A DNA stretch of 64,000 nucleotides, from positions 1 to 64,000 of the forward strand of contig CAYMPV010000015.1 of assembly GCA_964392305.1 (NCBI GenBank), given 5' to 3'. The notes below the pieces were generated by a model. The model was not told the origin of the DNA and made no database searches. It was given only the letters and a program-made list of their open reading frames with translations. A program made the translations under genes and the position numbers. The DNA comes from JACKIC01 sp964392305 (GTDB lineage: Bacteria; Planctomycetota; UBA1135; UBA2386). Position 1 is the stretch's first letter. Every line of letters starts with the position of its first letter. Below, piece by piece: positions 17,110 to 26,709 of the stretch.

Positions 17110-19554
17110 ATGATGAAGGGCATGCGCGGTGAGTCGAGCGACCCCGGAACCGGCGAGCCCCTGTCCGAATGGAGCGCCATCCGTGCGCTGTTCGAACGCT
17201 GCCTCGACGAGCCGGCAGCGCGCGCAGAGTTGCTGGCGGCAGCGTCACCCTCGGTGCGCCAGGAAGTGGAAGCGCTGCTCGGCGAACACGTGACCGGGGC
17301 CGGGCGGCTGGACCCCGACGTCGCCCATCGACAGCTGCTCGAGTCGACCACGACCGCGGTTCGCGTCGGGGCGCGCATCGGGCCGTTCGCGGTGATCGAA
17401 GTGTTGGGCCGCGGCGGCATGGGCACCGTGTTCCTGGCTGAGCAGGAGTCGCCGCAGCGGCGCGTCGCGGTCAAGCTGCTGTCGGCCGCGCTGGCGGTCG
17501 GCGACAGCGAACGGCGCTTCCGCCACGAAGCCGAGCTGTTGGGCCGGTTGCGGCATCCCGGCATCGCGCAGGTGTTCGAAGCCGGCGTGCACGTGCAGCA
17601 GACCCCGTTGGGCGCGGCGCGCTGGCCGTACTTCGCCATGGAATACGTCGAGGGCGCCCGCACGCTCGCGGAGTGGGCGGTGGCGCACCGCGACATGCCG
17701 CAGCGTGAGGTCGTCGCCACGTTCGTTCCGGTTTGCCTGGCGGTGCAGCATGCGCACGAACGCGGCGTCGTGCATCGCGATCTCAAGCCGCAGAACGTCC
17801 TGGTGGCGGCCGGTGGTGAGATCAAGGTCATCGACTTCGGCATCGCGCGCAGCATCGGCCTCGACGACGACGAGGTCTCGCGCGCCTTCACGCGCACCGG
17901 CGACCTGGTCGGCACGCTGCGCTACATGAGCCCCGAACAGGTCCGCGGTGACAAGCTCGCGATCGACACACGCACCGACGTGCACGCGTTGGGCGTGGTG
18001 TTGTTCGAACTGCTGGCCGGACGGTTGCCATTCGACGTCGCTGGCAAGAGCCTGCCGGAGGTGGCGAGGGTGCTGTGTGAAGTGGCGCCCGAGCCGCTGC
18101 GCCATGCGTGCCCCGGCGCCGACGCCGATCTCGAGCTGATCCTGGCGACGGCGATGGCCAAGGAACCGCAACGGCGTTACGCCACTGCCGGTGCCCTGGC
18201 CGAGGACCTGCAGCGGTTCTTGCGCCGCGAGCCGATCAACGCCCGCGCGCCGAGTCTCGGTTACCAGCTGCGCATGTTCGCGCGGCGGCGGCGCGGCCTG
18301 GTGCTGTCGATCGGGGCGTTGCTCGCGGTGTCGACGATCGGCGGGGTCACCAGCCTGGTTTACGCCTATCGCGCCCAGCGCGCCGAGCTGCTGGCCGCGG
18401 CCGAGGGCGAGCGGAAGGTCGAAGCGATGCGCGAGTTGTTCGAGATGGCGATGCGCCGTCTGCTCGCGTTCTCGAGTGGCAATCTGGGCGCCGAGTCGAC
18501 GCGCATCCGGCGCAACGTGATCGAGGAGTCCGTGGCCCAGTTGGAACTCGTCGAGAAGAATGCGCCGTTCGACCACGCGATGCGGTGCTCGGTGGCGCGC
18601 GCCTACTGCGATCTCGGCAGCGTGCAGGGTCTGAGCCCCGAAGGCCACCTCGGGGATCGCCAAGGGGCGATGCGGAGCTTCGAACGCGGCCTCGTGCATG
18701 TCGCCGCGGTGCTGGCCGAGAACCCCGACGACGTTCGTGCCCTGTTCTTGCAGGCCGACCTGGAGTTGGCGCGTGGTCTGCTGCCATTCGAAGCCAACCG
18801 CGACATCGCCGCCGCCATGCGACATTGGGATGTGGCGGGCGCGGCGATCGAGCGTCTGAGTGCGCTGCCCGGCGTCGCCCGTCGTCAGCTGGCGCTGCTG
18901 CGCGTCATGCACCTGTCGTACATGGCCAACGTCGCGCAGGTTCGTGGCCAGGCGGACCTGGCAGTGCAGTTGTTTCGGGAGGCGTACGACATTCGCAAGG
19001 GCAACGTCGGCGAGGGCGACACCGATTCGAAGGCCATCCGGGACCTCGGCGCCTTGTTGCGCCACATCGCGGGGGTCGAGGAGGGGCGGCAACACACGCA
19101 GGCGGCGATCGACGCCTACCTCGAGGCCTACGCGGTGCTGCGTGTCGGTGAAGGCGACCCCGAAGACTTCCCCGTGCGGCGGCTGTTGGCGATGGTGCGC
19201 ACGCATCTGGGTTACCTGATGGCGTCCCAAGGGGCGTTCGCGGCGGGCGAGACGCACATGCGGTGGGGCTACCTGGAGTTCGAACGCCTCGTTGCCGCGG
19301 ATCTCGGCAACGTCTGGATGGAGACGGCACTGGGCACGGCGTGTCAGCGGTTGGCCGACCACCTGTCGATCCAGGCGAAATACGCGGCGGACGGGACGGC
19401 AGCCCGGCAGCTCTACTCGGAGGCGCGGCAGATCGCGCAGCGCGGCCTGCAGGTGGCGCGGCCGCTGCGGGAACGGTCGCGCGACATGATGACCATGTTC
19501 GTCGTCGGCGAATGCGAACGCATCGAGGCGCTGTGTGACGAGGCGCTGCGCTGA
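17110..19554 (+). CDS. Transmembrane Ser/Thr protein kinase (PknB type)
   Basis: The 814-residue protein starts with a small helical domain (residues 15-62) typical of planctomycete kinases. The kinase domain (about 90-370) has glycine loop GRGGMGTVF, Lys122 in VAVK, HRDLKPQN with Asp224, DFG at 242-244 and the activation-loop end GTLRYMSPEQ, so it looks active. One transmembrane helix (about 397-419) follows, then a 390-residue helical repeat region resembling TPRs. It closes the run begun by the ECF sigma factor. The helical part lies beyond the membrane helix, so it is probably periplasmic, next to the exported caspases; it could sense them or their products (inference). Confidence 0.94.
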   Translation: MMKGMRGESSDPGTGEPLSEWSAIRALFERCLDEPAARAELLAAASPSVRQEVEALLGEHVTGAGRLDPDVAHRQLLESTTTAVRVGARIGPFAVIEVLGRGGMGTVFLAEQESPQRRVAVKLLSAALAVGDSERRFRHEAELLGRLRHPGIAQVFEAGVHVQQTPLGAARWPYFAMEYVEGARTLAEWAVAHRDMPQREVVATFVPVCLAVQHAHERGVVHRDLKPQNVLVAAGGEIKVIDFGIARSIGLDDDEVSRAFTRTGDLVGTLRYMSPEQVRGDKLAIDTRTDVHALGVVLFELLAGRLPFDVAGKSLPEVARVLCEVAPEPLRHACPGADADLELILATAMAKEPQRRYATAGALAEDLQRFLRREPINARAPSLGYQLRMFARRRRGLVLSIGALLAVSTIGGVTSLVYAYRAQRAELLAAAEGERKVEAMRELFEMAMRRLLAFSSGNLGAESTRIRRNVIEESVAQLELVEKNAPFDHAMRCSVARAYCDLGSVQGLSPEGHLGDRQGAMRSFERGLVHVAAVLAENPDDVRALFLQADLELARGLLPFEANRDIAAAMRHWDVAGAAIERLSALPGVARRQLALLRVMHLSYMANVAQVRGQADLAVQLFREAYDIRKGNVGEGDTDSKAIRDLGALLRHIAGVEEGRQHTQAAIDAYLEAYAVLRVGEGDPEDFPVRRLLAMVRTHLGYLMASQGAFAAGETHMRWGYLEFERLVAADLGNVWMETALGTACQRLADHLSIQAKYAADGTAARQLYSEARQIAQRGLQVARPLRERSRDMMTMFVVGECERIEALCDEALR

Positions 19555-19559
19555 CCCGG

Positions 19560-20807
19560 TCAGCGTCGTGAGTAGCGCGAGTCGCCGAAGCGGATCGCGC
19601 TGACCCGGTCGCCGTCCATCTCGACGCGACCGACCTGCTGGCCGCTGCGCAGCTGCACGTAGAGCACTTCACCGACGACGTGGTAGCGGCCGTGTTCTTC
19701 GCTGTCGCCGCCGACGTCGATGCCGACGCCGATGCTGCCACTCATCAGCATCTGCTTCTTCACCGCGCCGTTCGCGCCGAACTCGTAGAGGCTGTGGAAC
19801 GAGCCGCCGCGGCTCACCTTGTCACCGCTACCGAAGGTGGCGCCGACCAGCGAGGCCTCGGCGGTGCGGTTGCGTTCGGGGGCCTTGGGTTGCAGCGAGC
19901 GGAACAGGCGGCGCGCGCCGGGCAGGAACTCGCGTTCCTTGCCGTCGACGGCGATGGCGATGACGGCGAGGTAGTACTCACGCTCGACCAGGGCCCCCGT
20001 CCAGACCTTCACCTTGTTGCCGCCGGCGGTTCCTGCCCACGACTTCTCCACGCCGGCGCGGTCGCCGACGGCCACCTTGCGCGGCGGCGCGTCGTCGGCG
20101 CGCACCGTGATGCCCTGACTCGCGAGACCTTCGAGCAGTTCGGCTTCACCACCGCGGAACAGCAGCGTCAGGTCCTTGCCGCGGTCTTCCTCGTCGAGTT
20201 CTCCCCAGGTCACCAGCACGATCGCATCGAGGGTTCCACCTTCGCGCAGTCCCGGGTTGATCAGCATGACGTCGTCTTGCGTTCGTGCGACCGACCAGCC
20301 CTTGGGGGCTTGCGTGGTGAAGATCCCGTCGGGGTGCTGCAGCTCGACCGCGGCACCGGTGTGCACGTCGGCGAGTTCGACGACGGTGGGCTTGATGGGC
20401 TTGATGGGCTTGGCCAAGGGGTTCCGCGGCGCGGCCGGGGTGGCCGGCGCGGCCCGCAGCGTGTAGCTGGTGCCATCGCTGACCAGGGTGAGCGTGTCGG
20501 TGTCGAGCTCACACGTGAACTCGAACTGCTCGGCGCCGACCTGGAACGTTCCGGTCAGCCGGGTCGCGGAGGAGGCCTTGGCGGCCACCGGGAACGCCGT
20601 GTCGCCCTGGTGCAGGGTGCCGCGGTAGCCGGGGTCGGCCGTCTGCAGCTGCAGGCTCAGTTCGTCGCCGCGGAACAGGCGCAACCACGGGTCGGCGGCG
20701 GGCGTCGGCGTCTTGCGGGCGAGTGGGTTCTGCGCCGTGAGTGGCGCCAGGGTGCAGGCGCCGGCAGACAGCATAGCCAGGAGGGTGACGGTCGAGGCGT
20801 TGCGCAT
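19560..20807 (-). CDS. Exported hypothetical protein
   Basis: The 415-residue protein has a signal peptide ending LTA|Q. The mature part has an N-terminal beta region (residues about 40-115; LFRGDELSLQLQ), a short Pro/Lys repeat linker (KPIKPIKP), and a mixed domain (about 145-290) with QAPKGWSVAR, as in PsbP/MOG1-like folds. The C-terminus (about 300-415) is a small beta-barrel with G-x-Y-HVVGEVLYVQL, like lipocalin-type stress domains. It is convergent with the kinase gene (5-base gap) and divergent from the peptidase gene. I recognise no exact family. Confidence 0.82.
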   Translation of the reverse strand: MRNASTVTLLAMLSAGACTLAPLTAQNPLARKTPTPAADPWLRLFRGDELSLQLQTADPGYRGTLHQGDTAFPVAAKASSATRLTGTFQVGAEQFEFTCELDTDTLTLVSDGTSYTLRAAPATPAAPRNPLAKPIKPIKPTVVELADVHTGAAVELQHPDGIFTTQAPKGWSVARTQDDVMLINPGLREGGTLDAIVLVTWGELDEEDRGKDLTLLFRGGEAELLEGLASQGITVRADDAPPRKVAVGDRAGVEKSWAGTAGGNKVKVWTGALVEREYYLAVIAIAVDGKEREFLPGARRLFRSLQPKAPERNRTAEASLVGATFGSGDKVSRGGSFHSLYEFGANGAVKKQMLMSGSIGVGIDVGGDSEEHGRYHVVGEVLYVQLRSGQQVGRVEMDGDRVSAIRFGDSRYSRR

Positions 20808-20874
20808 GCTGCTGAGGCGTCGGCGGCGGCGCGCATTTTCCGGTCATCCTGACTCCGGAAGGCCAGCGTCACGT

Positions 20875-20906
20875 GGTTGTCGTTTGTACCCGGTACCGTA
20901 CGCAAC
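20875..20906 (-). repeat. 32-base dispersed repeat, copy 2
   Basis: On the minus strand this copy reads GTTGCGTACGG, TACCGGGTACAAAC, G, ACAACC, a perfect match to the consensus. It is a single copy between two divergent genes, about 40 bases before the start of the M14 peptidase gene. It therefore sits in a probable promoter region, like copy 1. Confidence 0.88.
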
Positions 20907-20945
20907 CGCTTGCGTGGGGGGGGCGGGGGGGTAACGAGGGGCGGC

Positions 20946-23621
20946 ATGTACGTTGTCGCACGATGGTTGTCGGCCGCGCTGGCCGTTTTGGGCACGGGGA
21001 ACCTGACGGCGCAGGTTCCCAGTCCGGTGGAGTTCCTCGGGCACGAGGTGGGGGCGGACTACCAGCTGTGCAACTACACGGACCTGGTGCGCTACTTCCG
21101 GGCGGTGGAGCAGGCCAGCGATCGGGTCAAGCTGGTCGACATCGGCGAGACGAGTTACGGCCAGCGTATGGTGATGGCGGTGATCACGTCACCGCAGAAC
21201 CAGGCGCGGCTGGAGCGGCTGCGGCAGATCAGTCATGCGCTCTGTCACGCGGAGAACGGTGATGCGGCGGCGGCAGCGGCGCTGGCGGAGGAGGGGCGCG
21301 CGGTGATCTGGGTCGACGCGGGGTTGCACGCGACCGAGGCGATCGCGGGGCAGAACATCATCGAGCTGGTCTGGCAGATGGCATCGCGCGACGACGCGGA
21401 GGTGCGGCGCATCCTCGACGAGGTGGTGCTGCTGGCGTGTCCGGTCAACCCCGACGGCCTCGAGTTGATCGCCAACGCCTATCGCGCGACGCGCAGCATG
21501 ACGATCCCGGTCCTGTACCAGCGCTACATCGGTCACGACAACAACCGCGACTTCTACGCGTGCAACCAGAAGGAGGCGCAGAACGTCAGCCGCGTCTTCT
21601 ATCACGAGTGGTGTCCGCAGATCGTCTACAACCACCACCAGACGGCGCCGGGCGGCACGATCATCTTCACGCCGCCGTTCCGCGATCCGTTCAACTACAA
21701 CGTCGATCCGCTGGTGGTGCGCGGCATCGACATCGTCAGCGCGCACATCAACCATCGCTTCACCGCCGAGGGCAAACCCGGGGTGATCTCGCGGTCGGGC
21801 GCCTCCTACTCGACGTGGTGGAACGGCGGGCTGCGCACGACGACCTACTTCCACAACATGATCGGCATCCTGACCGAGGTGTTCGGCAGGCCCGAGCCGA
21901 CCAAGATCACGCAGACGTTGTCGCGACGGTTGCCGAACGGCGACTACCCCGATCCGGTGCCGACGCAGACCTGGCACGCGCGGCAGACGATCGAGTACCT
22001 GCAGACGGCGAACTTCGCGATCCTCGACTACGCGGCGCGGCATCGTCGCGAACTGCTGACGCAGATCTGGACGATGGGGCGGCGGCAGATCGACAAGGGC
22101 AGCCGCGATCACTGGACGGTGACGCCGCCGCTGATGGCTGCAGCCGAACTGCGTGAGGAGCCGGACTCGGTGTTCACGGACCCGCTGTTGCGCGACCCGC
22201 GTGCCTACGTGTTGCGCAAGGACCAGCGCGACTGGGGCGCGGCGCTGCGGTTCGTGCGCGCGCTGCGCCGCTGCGGCATCGACGTGTTGCGGGCGACGGC
22301 GGCGTTCGAGGTCAACGGCATCACTGCGCCGGCGGGCTCGTTCGTGGTCAAGACGGCGCAGGCGTTCCGGCCGCACGTGATCGACATGTTCGAGCCGCAG
22401 TGGCACCCCGACGACGTGCGCGACGGCAAGCCGGTGCCGCCCTACGACTCGGCGGGGTGGACGTTGGCGATGCAGATGGGGGTGCAGGTCGAACGCTGCT
22501 TCGAAGCGCTCGACGGGCCGTTCGAGAACTGGCCGCACGTCGAGTCGTTCACCGGCGTCGAAGAGGTCTACGGCGGCATGGGGCCGCGGGACAGCACCTG
22601 GCACCTCGACCCCGCCAACATCGAGACCGCGCGCGTCGTCAGCCAGCTGCTCACCGCCGGTGCGCGGGTCGAGTGGTCGCCGCGCGGCTTCTACGCTGTG
22701 CCCAACGACAGCCGCGCTGCCGCGGCCGTGGCCGCCAAGAAGGCGCTGTGGGATTACGAGGGCAAGCTGGTGCAGGCCGACACGCGCGAAGCGCGCCAGC
22801 GTGTGACCTCGCCGCGGCTCGGCTTGTTCGACACGTTCGGCGGTCACATGCCGACGGGCTGGACGCAGTGGTTGTTGACGGAGTTCGACTTTCCGGTGCA
22901 GCAGGTGTGGGGCGACCGCATCGAGGCCGGCGATCTCGGCAAGGACTACGACGTGCTGGTGTTCCACACCGGTCTGCCCGGCACGCGCGACCTGCAACGC
23001 GCGGCGCGACGCCGCCAGCCGCCCGACTACGAGAAGTTGCGGGCGGCGCTGCCGCCGTTCGAGGACTGGAGCGACATCGAGGCGCGCGACACCGCGCTGA
23101 CGGGCGAGAAGTCGTTGCCGGCCCTGCGTGAGTTCGTCGCCCAGGGCGGCACGCTGATCGCGCTGGCCGGTGAGTGTGACAAGGTGATCCGTCACTTCGA
23201 CCTGCCGCTGCGCGTCGGCACCTACGTCCCGGTCGAAGGTGAGGAGGAGCGGCGCACGCAGCGTGAGGAGTTCTACGTGCCCGGCTCGCTGTTGGCGATC
23301 GACGTCGATACGCAGCATCCGATCGGGCGCGGCTCGGCGCCGACGCTCGCCGCGATGTTCCGCAACGGCAGCGAGGTGCTCGAAGTGACCGGGGCGGCGC
23401 CGTCGGTCGAGGTCGTCGCTCGTTACCGCGGCGACGACACGCTGCTCAGCGGCTGGGCGATCGGCACCGAACACCTGGTCGGCAAGGCCGCGGTGGTCTG
23501 CGCGCGCGTCGGCAAGGGGCGGGTGGTGCTGTTCGGCAACGACGCGATCTACCGCGGACAGCCGCTGGGCACGACGCGCCTGCTGTTCAACGCGATCCTG
23601 ACCGCGCGGGAGTCGCGGTGA
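20946..23621 (+). CDS. Exported zinc carboxypeptidase, M14 family
   Basis: The 891-residue protein has a signal peptide ending LTA|Q; the ATG at 20946 follows a GAGGGG ribosome site and is preferred over in-frame codons inside the repeat. Residues 40-400 form an M14 domain: zinc ligands His128 and Glu131 in HATE, substrate-binding HDNNRDFY, and the third zinc His near YNHHQ (about 230). The C-terminal half (about 600-890) resembles a class I glutamine-amidotransferase-like fold that is often fused to large bacterial M14 proteins. It probably trims peptides in the periplasm. The stop overlaps the hemerythrin gene by 4 bases. Confidence 0.93.
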   Translation: MYVVARWLSAALAVLGTGNLTAQVPSPVEFLGHEVGADYQLCNYTDLVRYFRAVEQASDRVKLVDIGETSYGQRMVMAVITSPQNQARLERLRQISHALCHAENGDAAAAAALAEEGRAVIWVDAGLHATEAIAGQNIIELVWQMASRDDAEVRRILDEVVLLACPVNPDGLELIANAYRATRSMTIPVLYQRYIGHDNNRDFYACNQKEAQNVSRVFYHEWCPQIVYNHHQTAPGGTIIFTPPFRDPFNYNVDPLVVRGIDIVSAHINHRFTAEGKPGVISRSGASYSTWWNGGLRTTTYFHNMIGILTEVFGRPEPTKITQTLSRRLPNGDYPDPVPTQTWHARQTIEYLQTANFAILDYAARHRRELLTQIWTMGRRQIDKGSRDHWTVTPPLMAAAELREEPDSVFTDPLLRDPRAYVLRKDQRDWGAALRFVRALRRCGIDVLRATAAFEVNGITAPAGSFVVKTAQAFRPHVIDMFEPQWHPDDVRDGKPVPPYDSAGWTLAMQMGVQVERCFEALDGPFENWPHVESFTGVEEVYGGMGPRDSTWHLDPANIETARVVSQLLTAGARVEWSPRGFYAVPNDSRAAAAVAAKKALWDYEGKLVQADTREARQRVTSPRLGLFDTFGGHMPTGWTQWLLTEFDFPVQQVWGDRIEAGDLGKDYDVLVFHTGLPGTRDLQRAARRRQPPDYEKLRAALPPFEDWSDIEARDTALTGEKSLPALREFVAQGGTLIALAGECDKVIRHFDLPLRVGTYVPVEGEEERRTQREEFYVPGSLLAIDVDTQHPIGRGSAPTLAAMFRNGSEVLEVTGAAPSVEVVARYRGDDTLLSGWAIGTEHLVGKAAVVCARVGKGRVVLFGNDAIYRGQPLGTTRLLFNAILTARESR

Positions 23622-24085
23622 GCGCACCGCTGTTCGATGGCATGATGGGGCTGCACGCGCAGCTCGAAGAGCGGTTCCAGGCGCATCAGGTGGCGCTGCT
23701 CGACCGCGACTTCGCGCGTGCCGAGAGTGAGCTGCTGGCGTATCGCGAACGGTTGTTCACGCACATGGTCGACGAGGAGGAGCGTGTATTGCCGCACTAC
23801 CGCGACCTCGGCGGCGACGCGACCGATGCGCCCGTGAAGCTGTTCCTCGGTGAGCATGCACGCATGCGCGAGTTCGTCGCCGACTGTCTGCGGCGCTGCG
23901 CGGCTCTGGCGGCGCGACCCGACGATCGGGAGCTCCTGGCACTGTTCGACCGCGAGGCGACCTACAAGAACCTGGTGTTGCACCACGATCTGCGCGAACG
24001 CAACGCGCTCTATCCGTTCCTCGGCAGGCACATCGCCGCGACCGCGCAGCAAGAACTGTTCGCCAGCATGCGCTGGCAGGGATGA
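23618..24085 (+). CDS. Hemerythrin/HHE-domain protein
   Basis: The 155-residue all-helical protein has the spaced ligands of an HHE four-helix bundle: an early His in QAHQVALL, HMVDEEERVLPHY, GEHARMREF, and HHDLRERNALYPFL near the end. Such proteins bind a di-iron centre and sense or carry oxygen or nitric oxide, or help iron-sulfur repair. It has no signal peptide, so it is cytoplasmic. It is coupled to the peptidase upstream and the DUF6265 gene downstream by 4-base overlaps. The functional link among the three is unclear. Confidence 0.85.
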   Translation: MSAPLFDGMMGLHAQLEERFQAHQVALLDRDFARAESELLAYRERLFTHMVDEEERVLPHYRDLGGDATDAPVKLFLGEHARMREFVADCLRRCAALAARPDDRELLALFDREATYKNLVLHHDLRERNALYPFLGRHIAATAQQELFASMRWQG

Positions 24086-25077
24086 TGATGAAGTCCTTCT
24101 GCTCGTCGATCCTCGTCGTCGTGTCGTCGTCGGCCTGCGCGGGCGCGCCGGCCGGGCATGAACTCGCGCCGCTGCCCGATCCGTGCGTGATCACGGCCGA
24201 TGCGGCGGCGCCACCTGCGACCAGGCCGACAGCGACCTTGGCCGACGTCGCCTGGCTCGTCGGCGACTGGGTCGGCGAGGGCTTCGGTAGCCAGGTCGAA
24301 GAGGCCTGGTGGCCGGCGCGACACGGCGCGATGTCGTGCATGTTCCGGTTGCACCAAGGCGGCAGGTTGGTGTTCTACGAGCTCTGCACGATCAACGAGG
24401 TCGAGGGTTCGCTCGAGCTGCGGATCAGACACTTCGGCGCCGATCTGGTCGGGTGGGAAGACCGGACCCAGGTGCAGACGTTCGGACTCGAGCGGCTCGA
24501 CGCGAACACCGCGTGGTTCGACGGGATCACTTACCATCGGCAGGGCGCCGATCGGTTGCGGGTCTGGGTGTCGATGCGCAACAAGGAAGGTGGCAGTCGG
24601 ATCGAGGAGTTCGTCTACCGACGCCGCGATCCGCGAATGCCGGTCGCCGAGGTCGCGATCGGCGAGCCCGACGCCGAGGTCGAAGCTACGCTCGATGCGT
24701 TCCATCACGCCGCGGCGACCGGCGACGAGCACCGCTACTTCGCGATCCTGCCCGAAGACGCGGTGTTCCTGGGCACCGACCCAGGCGAACGCTGGACCGG
24801 CAGCGAGTTCAAGAAGTTCGCGATGCCCTACTTCCAACGCGACGCAGCGTGGATCTACGAGCCTCGGGAACGTTGGATCACGGTGCCCGCGGGCGGCCGA
24901 TGGGCCTACTTCGACGAGATGCTGCACAACGACGCCTACGGCACCTGCCGCGGCTCGGGCGTCTGTGAGCGCCGCGACGACGGCTGGGTGATCCTGCAGT
25001 ACAACCTGTCGATCCCGGTGCCCAACGACCTGGCCGGCGATCTCGTCGCGCGCATCCGGGCGATGGCGAAGAAGTAG
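24082..25077 (+). CDS. DUF6265 domain fused to SnoaL/NTF2-like domain, exported
   Basis: The 331-residue protein has an N-terminal signal rich in Ser and Val ending SSAC, possibly a lipobox. Residues about 52-180 match DUF6265 (WLVGDWVGEG; EEAWWPARHGAMSCMFR), a small beta-barrel of unknown role. Residues about 195-320 match a SnoaL-like fold (LDAFHHAAATGDEHRYFAILPEDAVFLGTDPGERW; DDGWVILQYNLS). Such fusions are seen in several phyla and no activity is established. It is the third gene of the M14 peptidase operon. Whether it is a lipoprotein is uncertain. Confidence 0.85.
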   Translation: MMMKSFCSSILVVVSSSACAGAPAGHELAPLPDPCVITADAAAPPATRPTATLADVAWLVGDWVGEGFGSQVEEAWWPARHGAMSCMFRLHQGGRLVFYELCTINEVEGSLELRIRHFGADLVGWEDRTQVQTFGLERLDANTAWFDGITYHRQGADRLRVWVSMRNKEGGSRIEEFVYRRRDPRMPVAEVAIGEPDAEVEATLDAFHHAAATGDEHRYFAILPEDAVFLGTDPGERWTGSEFKKFAMPYFQRDAAWIYEPRERWITVPAGGRWAYFDEMLHNDAYGTCRGSGVCERRDDGWVILQYNLSIPVPNDLAGDLVARIRAMAKK

Positions 25078-25083
25078 TCGCGC

Positions 25084-26658
25084 TCACGAGCTGCACGACA
25101 ACGACGAGCAGCCGGGCTTGTGGCGCGCCCACTCGGGGCGTTTGCCGGCGTAGTGCTCACGACCCGGCTGTTCGTCGAACGGCCGCCGCATCACTTCCTG
25201 CAGCGTGTGCAGCGGCTGCAGGTCGCCGGTCTGCGCGGCCTCGATCGCTTCCTGCGCGAGCCAGTTGCGCAGCACGAACTTGGGGTTCGCGGCGCGCAGG
25301 CGGTTGACCAGGACCGGGGTGTCGATGCCTTCGTCGTGGCAACGCCGCCACCAGCGCTGCAGCCAGTCGAGCGTGCGCGCAGTGTGTGTTGCGTCGGCGG
25401 GCTCGTAGAACGCGGCCTCGATCGCCGGCGGCAACACGGCCGGCGGCCTGGCGTCGGCGGCGACGCTCAGCAGCCCGCGGAAGAAGACCGTCATGTCGGT
25501 CTCGTGGGCGCCGAGCACTTCGAAGCACTGTCCGAGCAGTTCGCCGTCGCCGCGCGCGGCGTCGAACACCAACCCCAGGCGCGCCGCGAAACCGGTGGTC
25601 GAGGCCTCGCCGTAGGTCTGCTGGTAGGCCTGCAGCGCCGCGACGACGGGCGACTCGTCACCCTCGAGCAGCGGCAGCAGCGCCGCGCCGAGGCGTTCGA
25701 CGTTCCACAGGCCGATCTGCGGCTGGTTGCCGAAGCAGTAGCGGCGGCCCGGCAGGTCGGTGGTGTTGGGTGTCCACGACGGGTCGAAGTCGTCGATCCA
25801 GCCGTACGGGCCGTAGTCGATGGTCAGGCCCAGGATCGACATGTTGTCGGTGTTGAGCACGCCGTGCACGAAGCCGACCCGCAGCCAATGTGCGACCAGG
25901 CGCGCGGTGCGTTCGGCGACCTCGCGCAGCAAGGCGCCGTAGGCGGCAGCGCCAGGCGGCCCGAGTTCGGGGAAGTGTCGTTCGATCGTGAAGTCCACCA
26001 ACTGGCGAAGCAGTGGCAGGTCGCCGCGCGATGCCGGCAGTTCGTACGAACCGAAGCGCAGGAAGCTCGGCGCGACGCGGCAGACGATCGCGCCCGGTTC
26101 GGCGGCGGCGTTGCCGTCGTAGAACATGTCGCGCACGACCGGTTCGCCGGTGCCGACCAGTGACAGCGCGCGCGTGGTCGGCACACCGAGGTGGAACATC
26201 GCCTCGCTGCACAGGAACTCACGCAGCGACGAACGCAGCACGGCCCGGCCGTCGCCGCGCCGCGAGTACGGAGTCGGGCCGGCGCCCTTGAGCTGCAGTT
26301 CCTGCGTGGCGCCGGTCGGGGTCACCAGTTCGCCGAGGACGATCGCTCGACCATCCCCGAGCTGGCCGGCCCAGTGGCCGAACTGGTGGCCGCCGTAGTT
26401 GGCTGCGTAGGGCGACATTCCCGGCCAGAGCGTGTTGCCCGCCAGGACCGCCGCGGTGGTTGCGTCGGCCATCGTCGCGGGCGAGAGGCCCAGATCGGCA
26501 GCGAGCTCGGCGCTGTGGGCGAGCAGGCGGGGCGCGGCCACCGGCGTGCAGTTCACCGCCGACCACAACGCGCCGTGGACCTGGCGCGGCTCGTCGTCGT
26601 GCAGCGGGTCGCCGGGCAGGTGATCACGGAAGTCGCTGCGGAATGCGGGCGGGTGCAC
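25084..26658 (-). CDS. selO: Protein adenylyltransferase SelO (YdiU family)
   Basis: The 524-residue pseudokinase-fold enzyme transfers AMP from ATP to Ser, Thr or Tyr of target proteins and has been linked to oxidative stress. Family marks include YAANYGGHQFGHWAGQLGDGR-type segments near residues 85-105, VRDMFYDGN, GVLNTDNMSILG (active-site Asn and Asp) and DYGPYGWIDDFDP. The C-terminus ends SLSCSS, the redox Cys tail that replaces the selenocysteine of animal SelO and can form an inhibitory disulfide. Length is slightly above E. coli YdiU. It stands alone, 51 bases after the histidine kinase gene. Confidence 0.96.
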   Translation of the reverse strand: MHPPAFRSDFRDHLPGDPLHDDEPRQVHGALWSAVNCTPVAAPRLLAHSAELAADLGLSPATMADATTAAVLAGNTLWPGMSPYAANYGGHQFGHWAGQLGDGRAIVLGELVTPTGATQELQLKGAGPTPYSRRGDGRAVLRSSLREFLCSEAMFHLGVPTTRALSLVGTGEPVVRDMFYDGNAAAEPGAIVCRVAPSFLRFGSYELPASRGDLPLLRQLVDFTIERHFPELGPPGAAAYGALLREVAERTARLVAHWLRVGFVHGVLNTDNMSILGLTIDYGPYGWIDDFDPSWTPNTTDLPGRRYCFGNQPQIGLWNVERLGAALLPLLEGDESPVVAALQAYQQTYGEASTTGFAARLGLVFDAARGDGELLGQCFEVLGAHETDMTVFFRGLLSVAADARPPAVLPPAIEAAFYEPADATHTARTLDWLQRWWRRCHDEGIDTPVLVNRLRAANPKFVLRNWLAQEAIEAAQTGDLQPLHTLQEVMRRPFDEQPGREHYAGKRPEWARHKPGCSSLSCSS

Positions 26659-26709
26659 CGCCGCAGTCTACGCCGTCGGCCGCGTCGGTCGGCGCAGCCG
26701 CGTCCTGGA

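Noticed and set aside
21189..23627. 812-codon minus-strand frame opposite the M14 peptidase
   Set aside because: The peptidase frame has zinc ligands and family motifs; the opposite frame is Arg/Asp/His-rich shadow.
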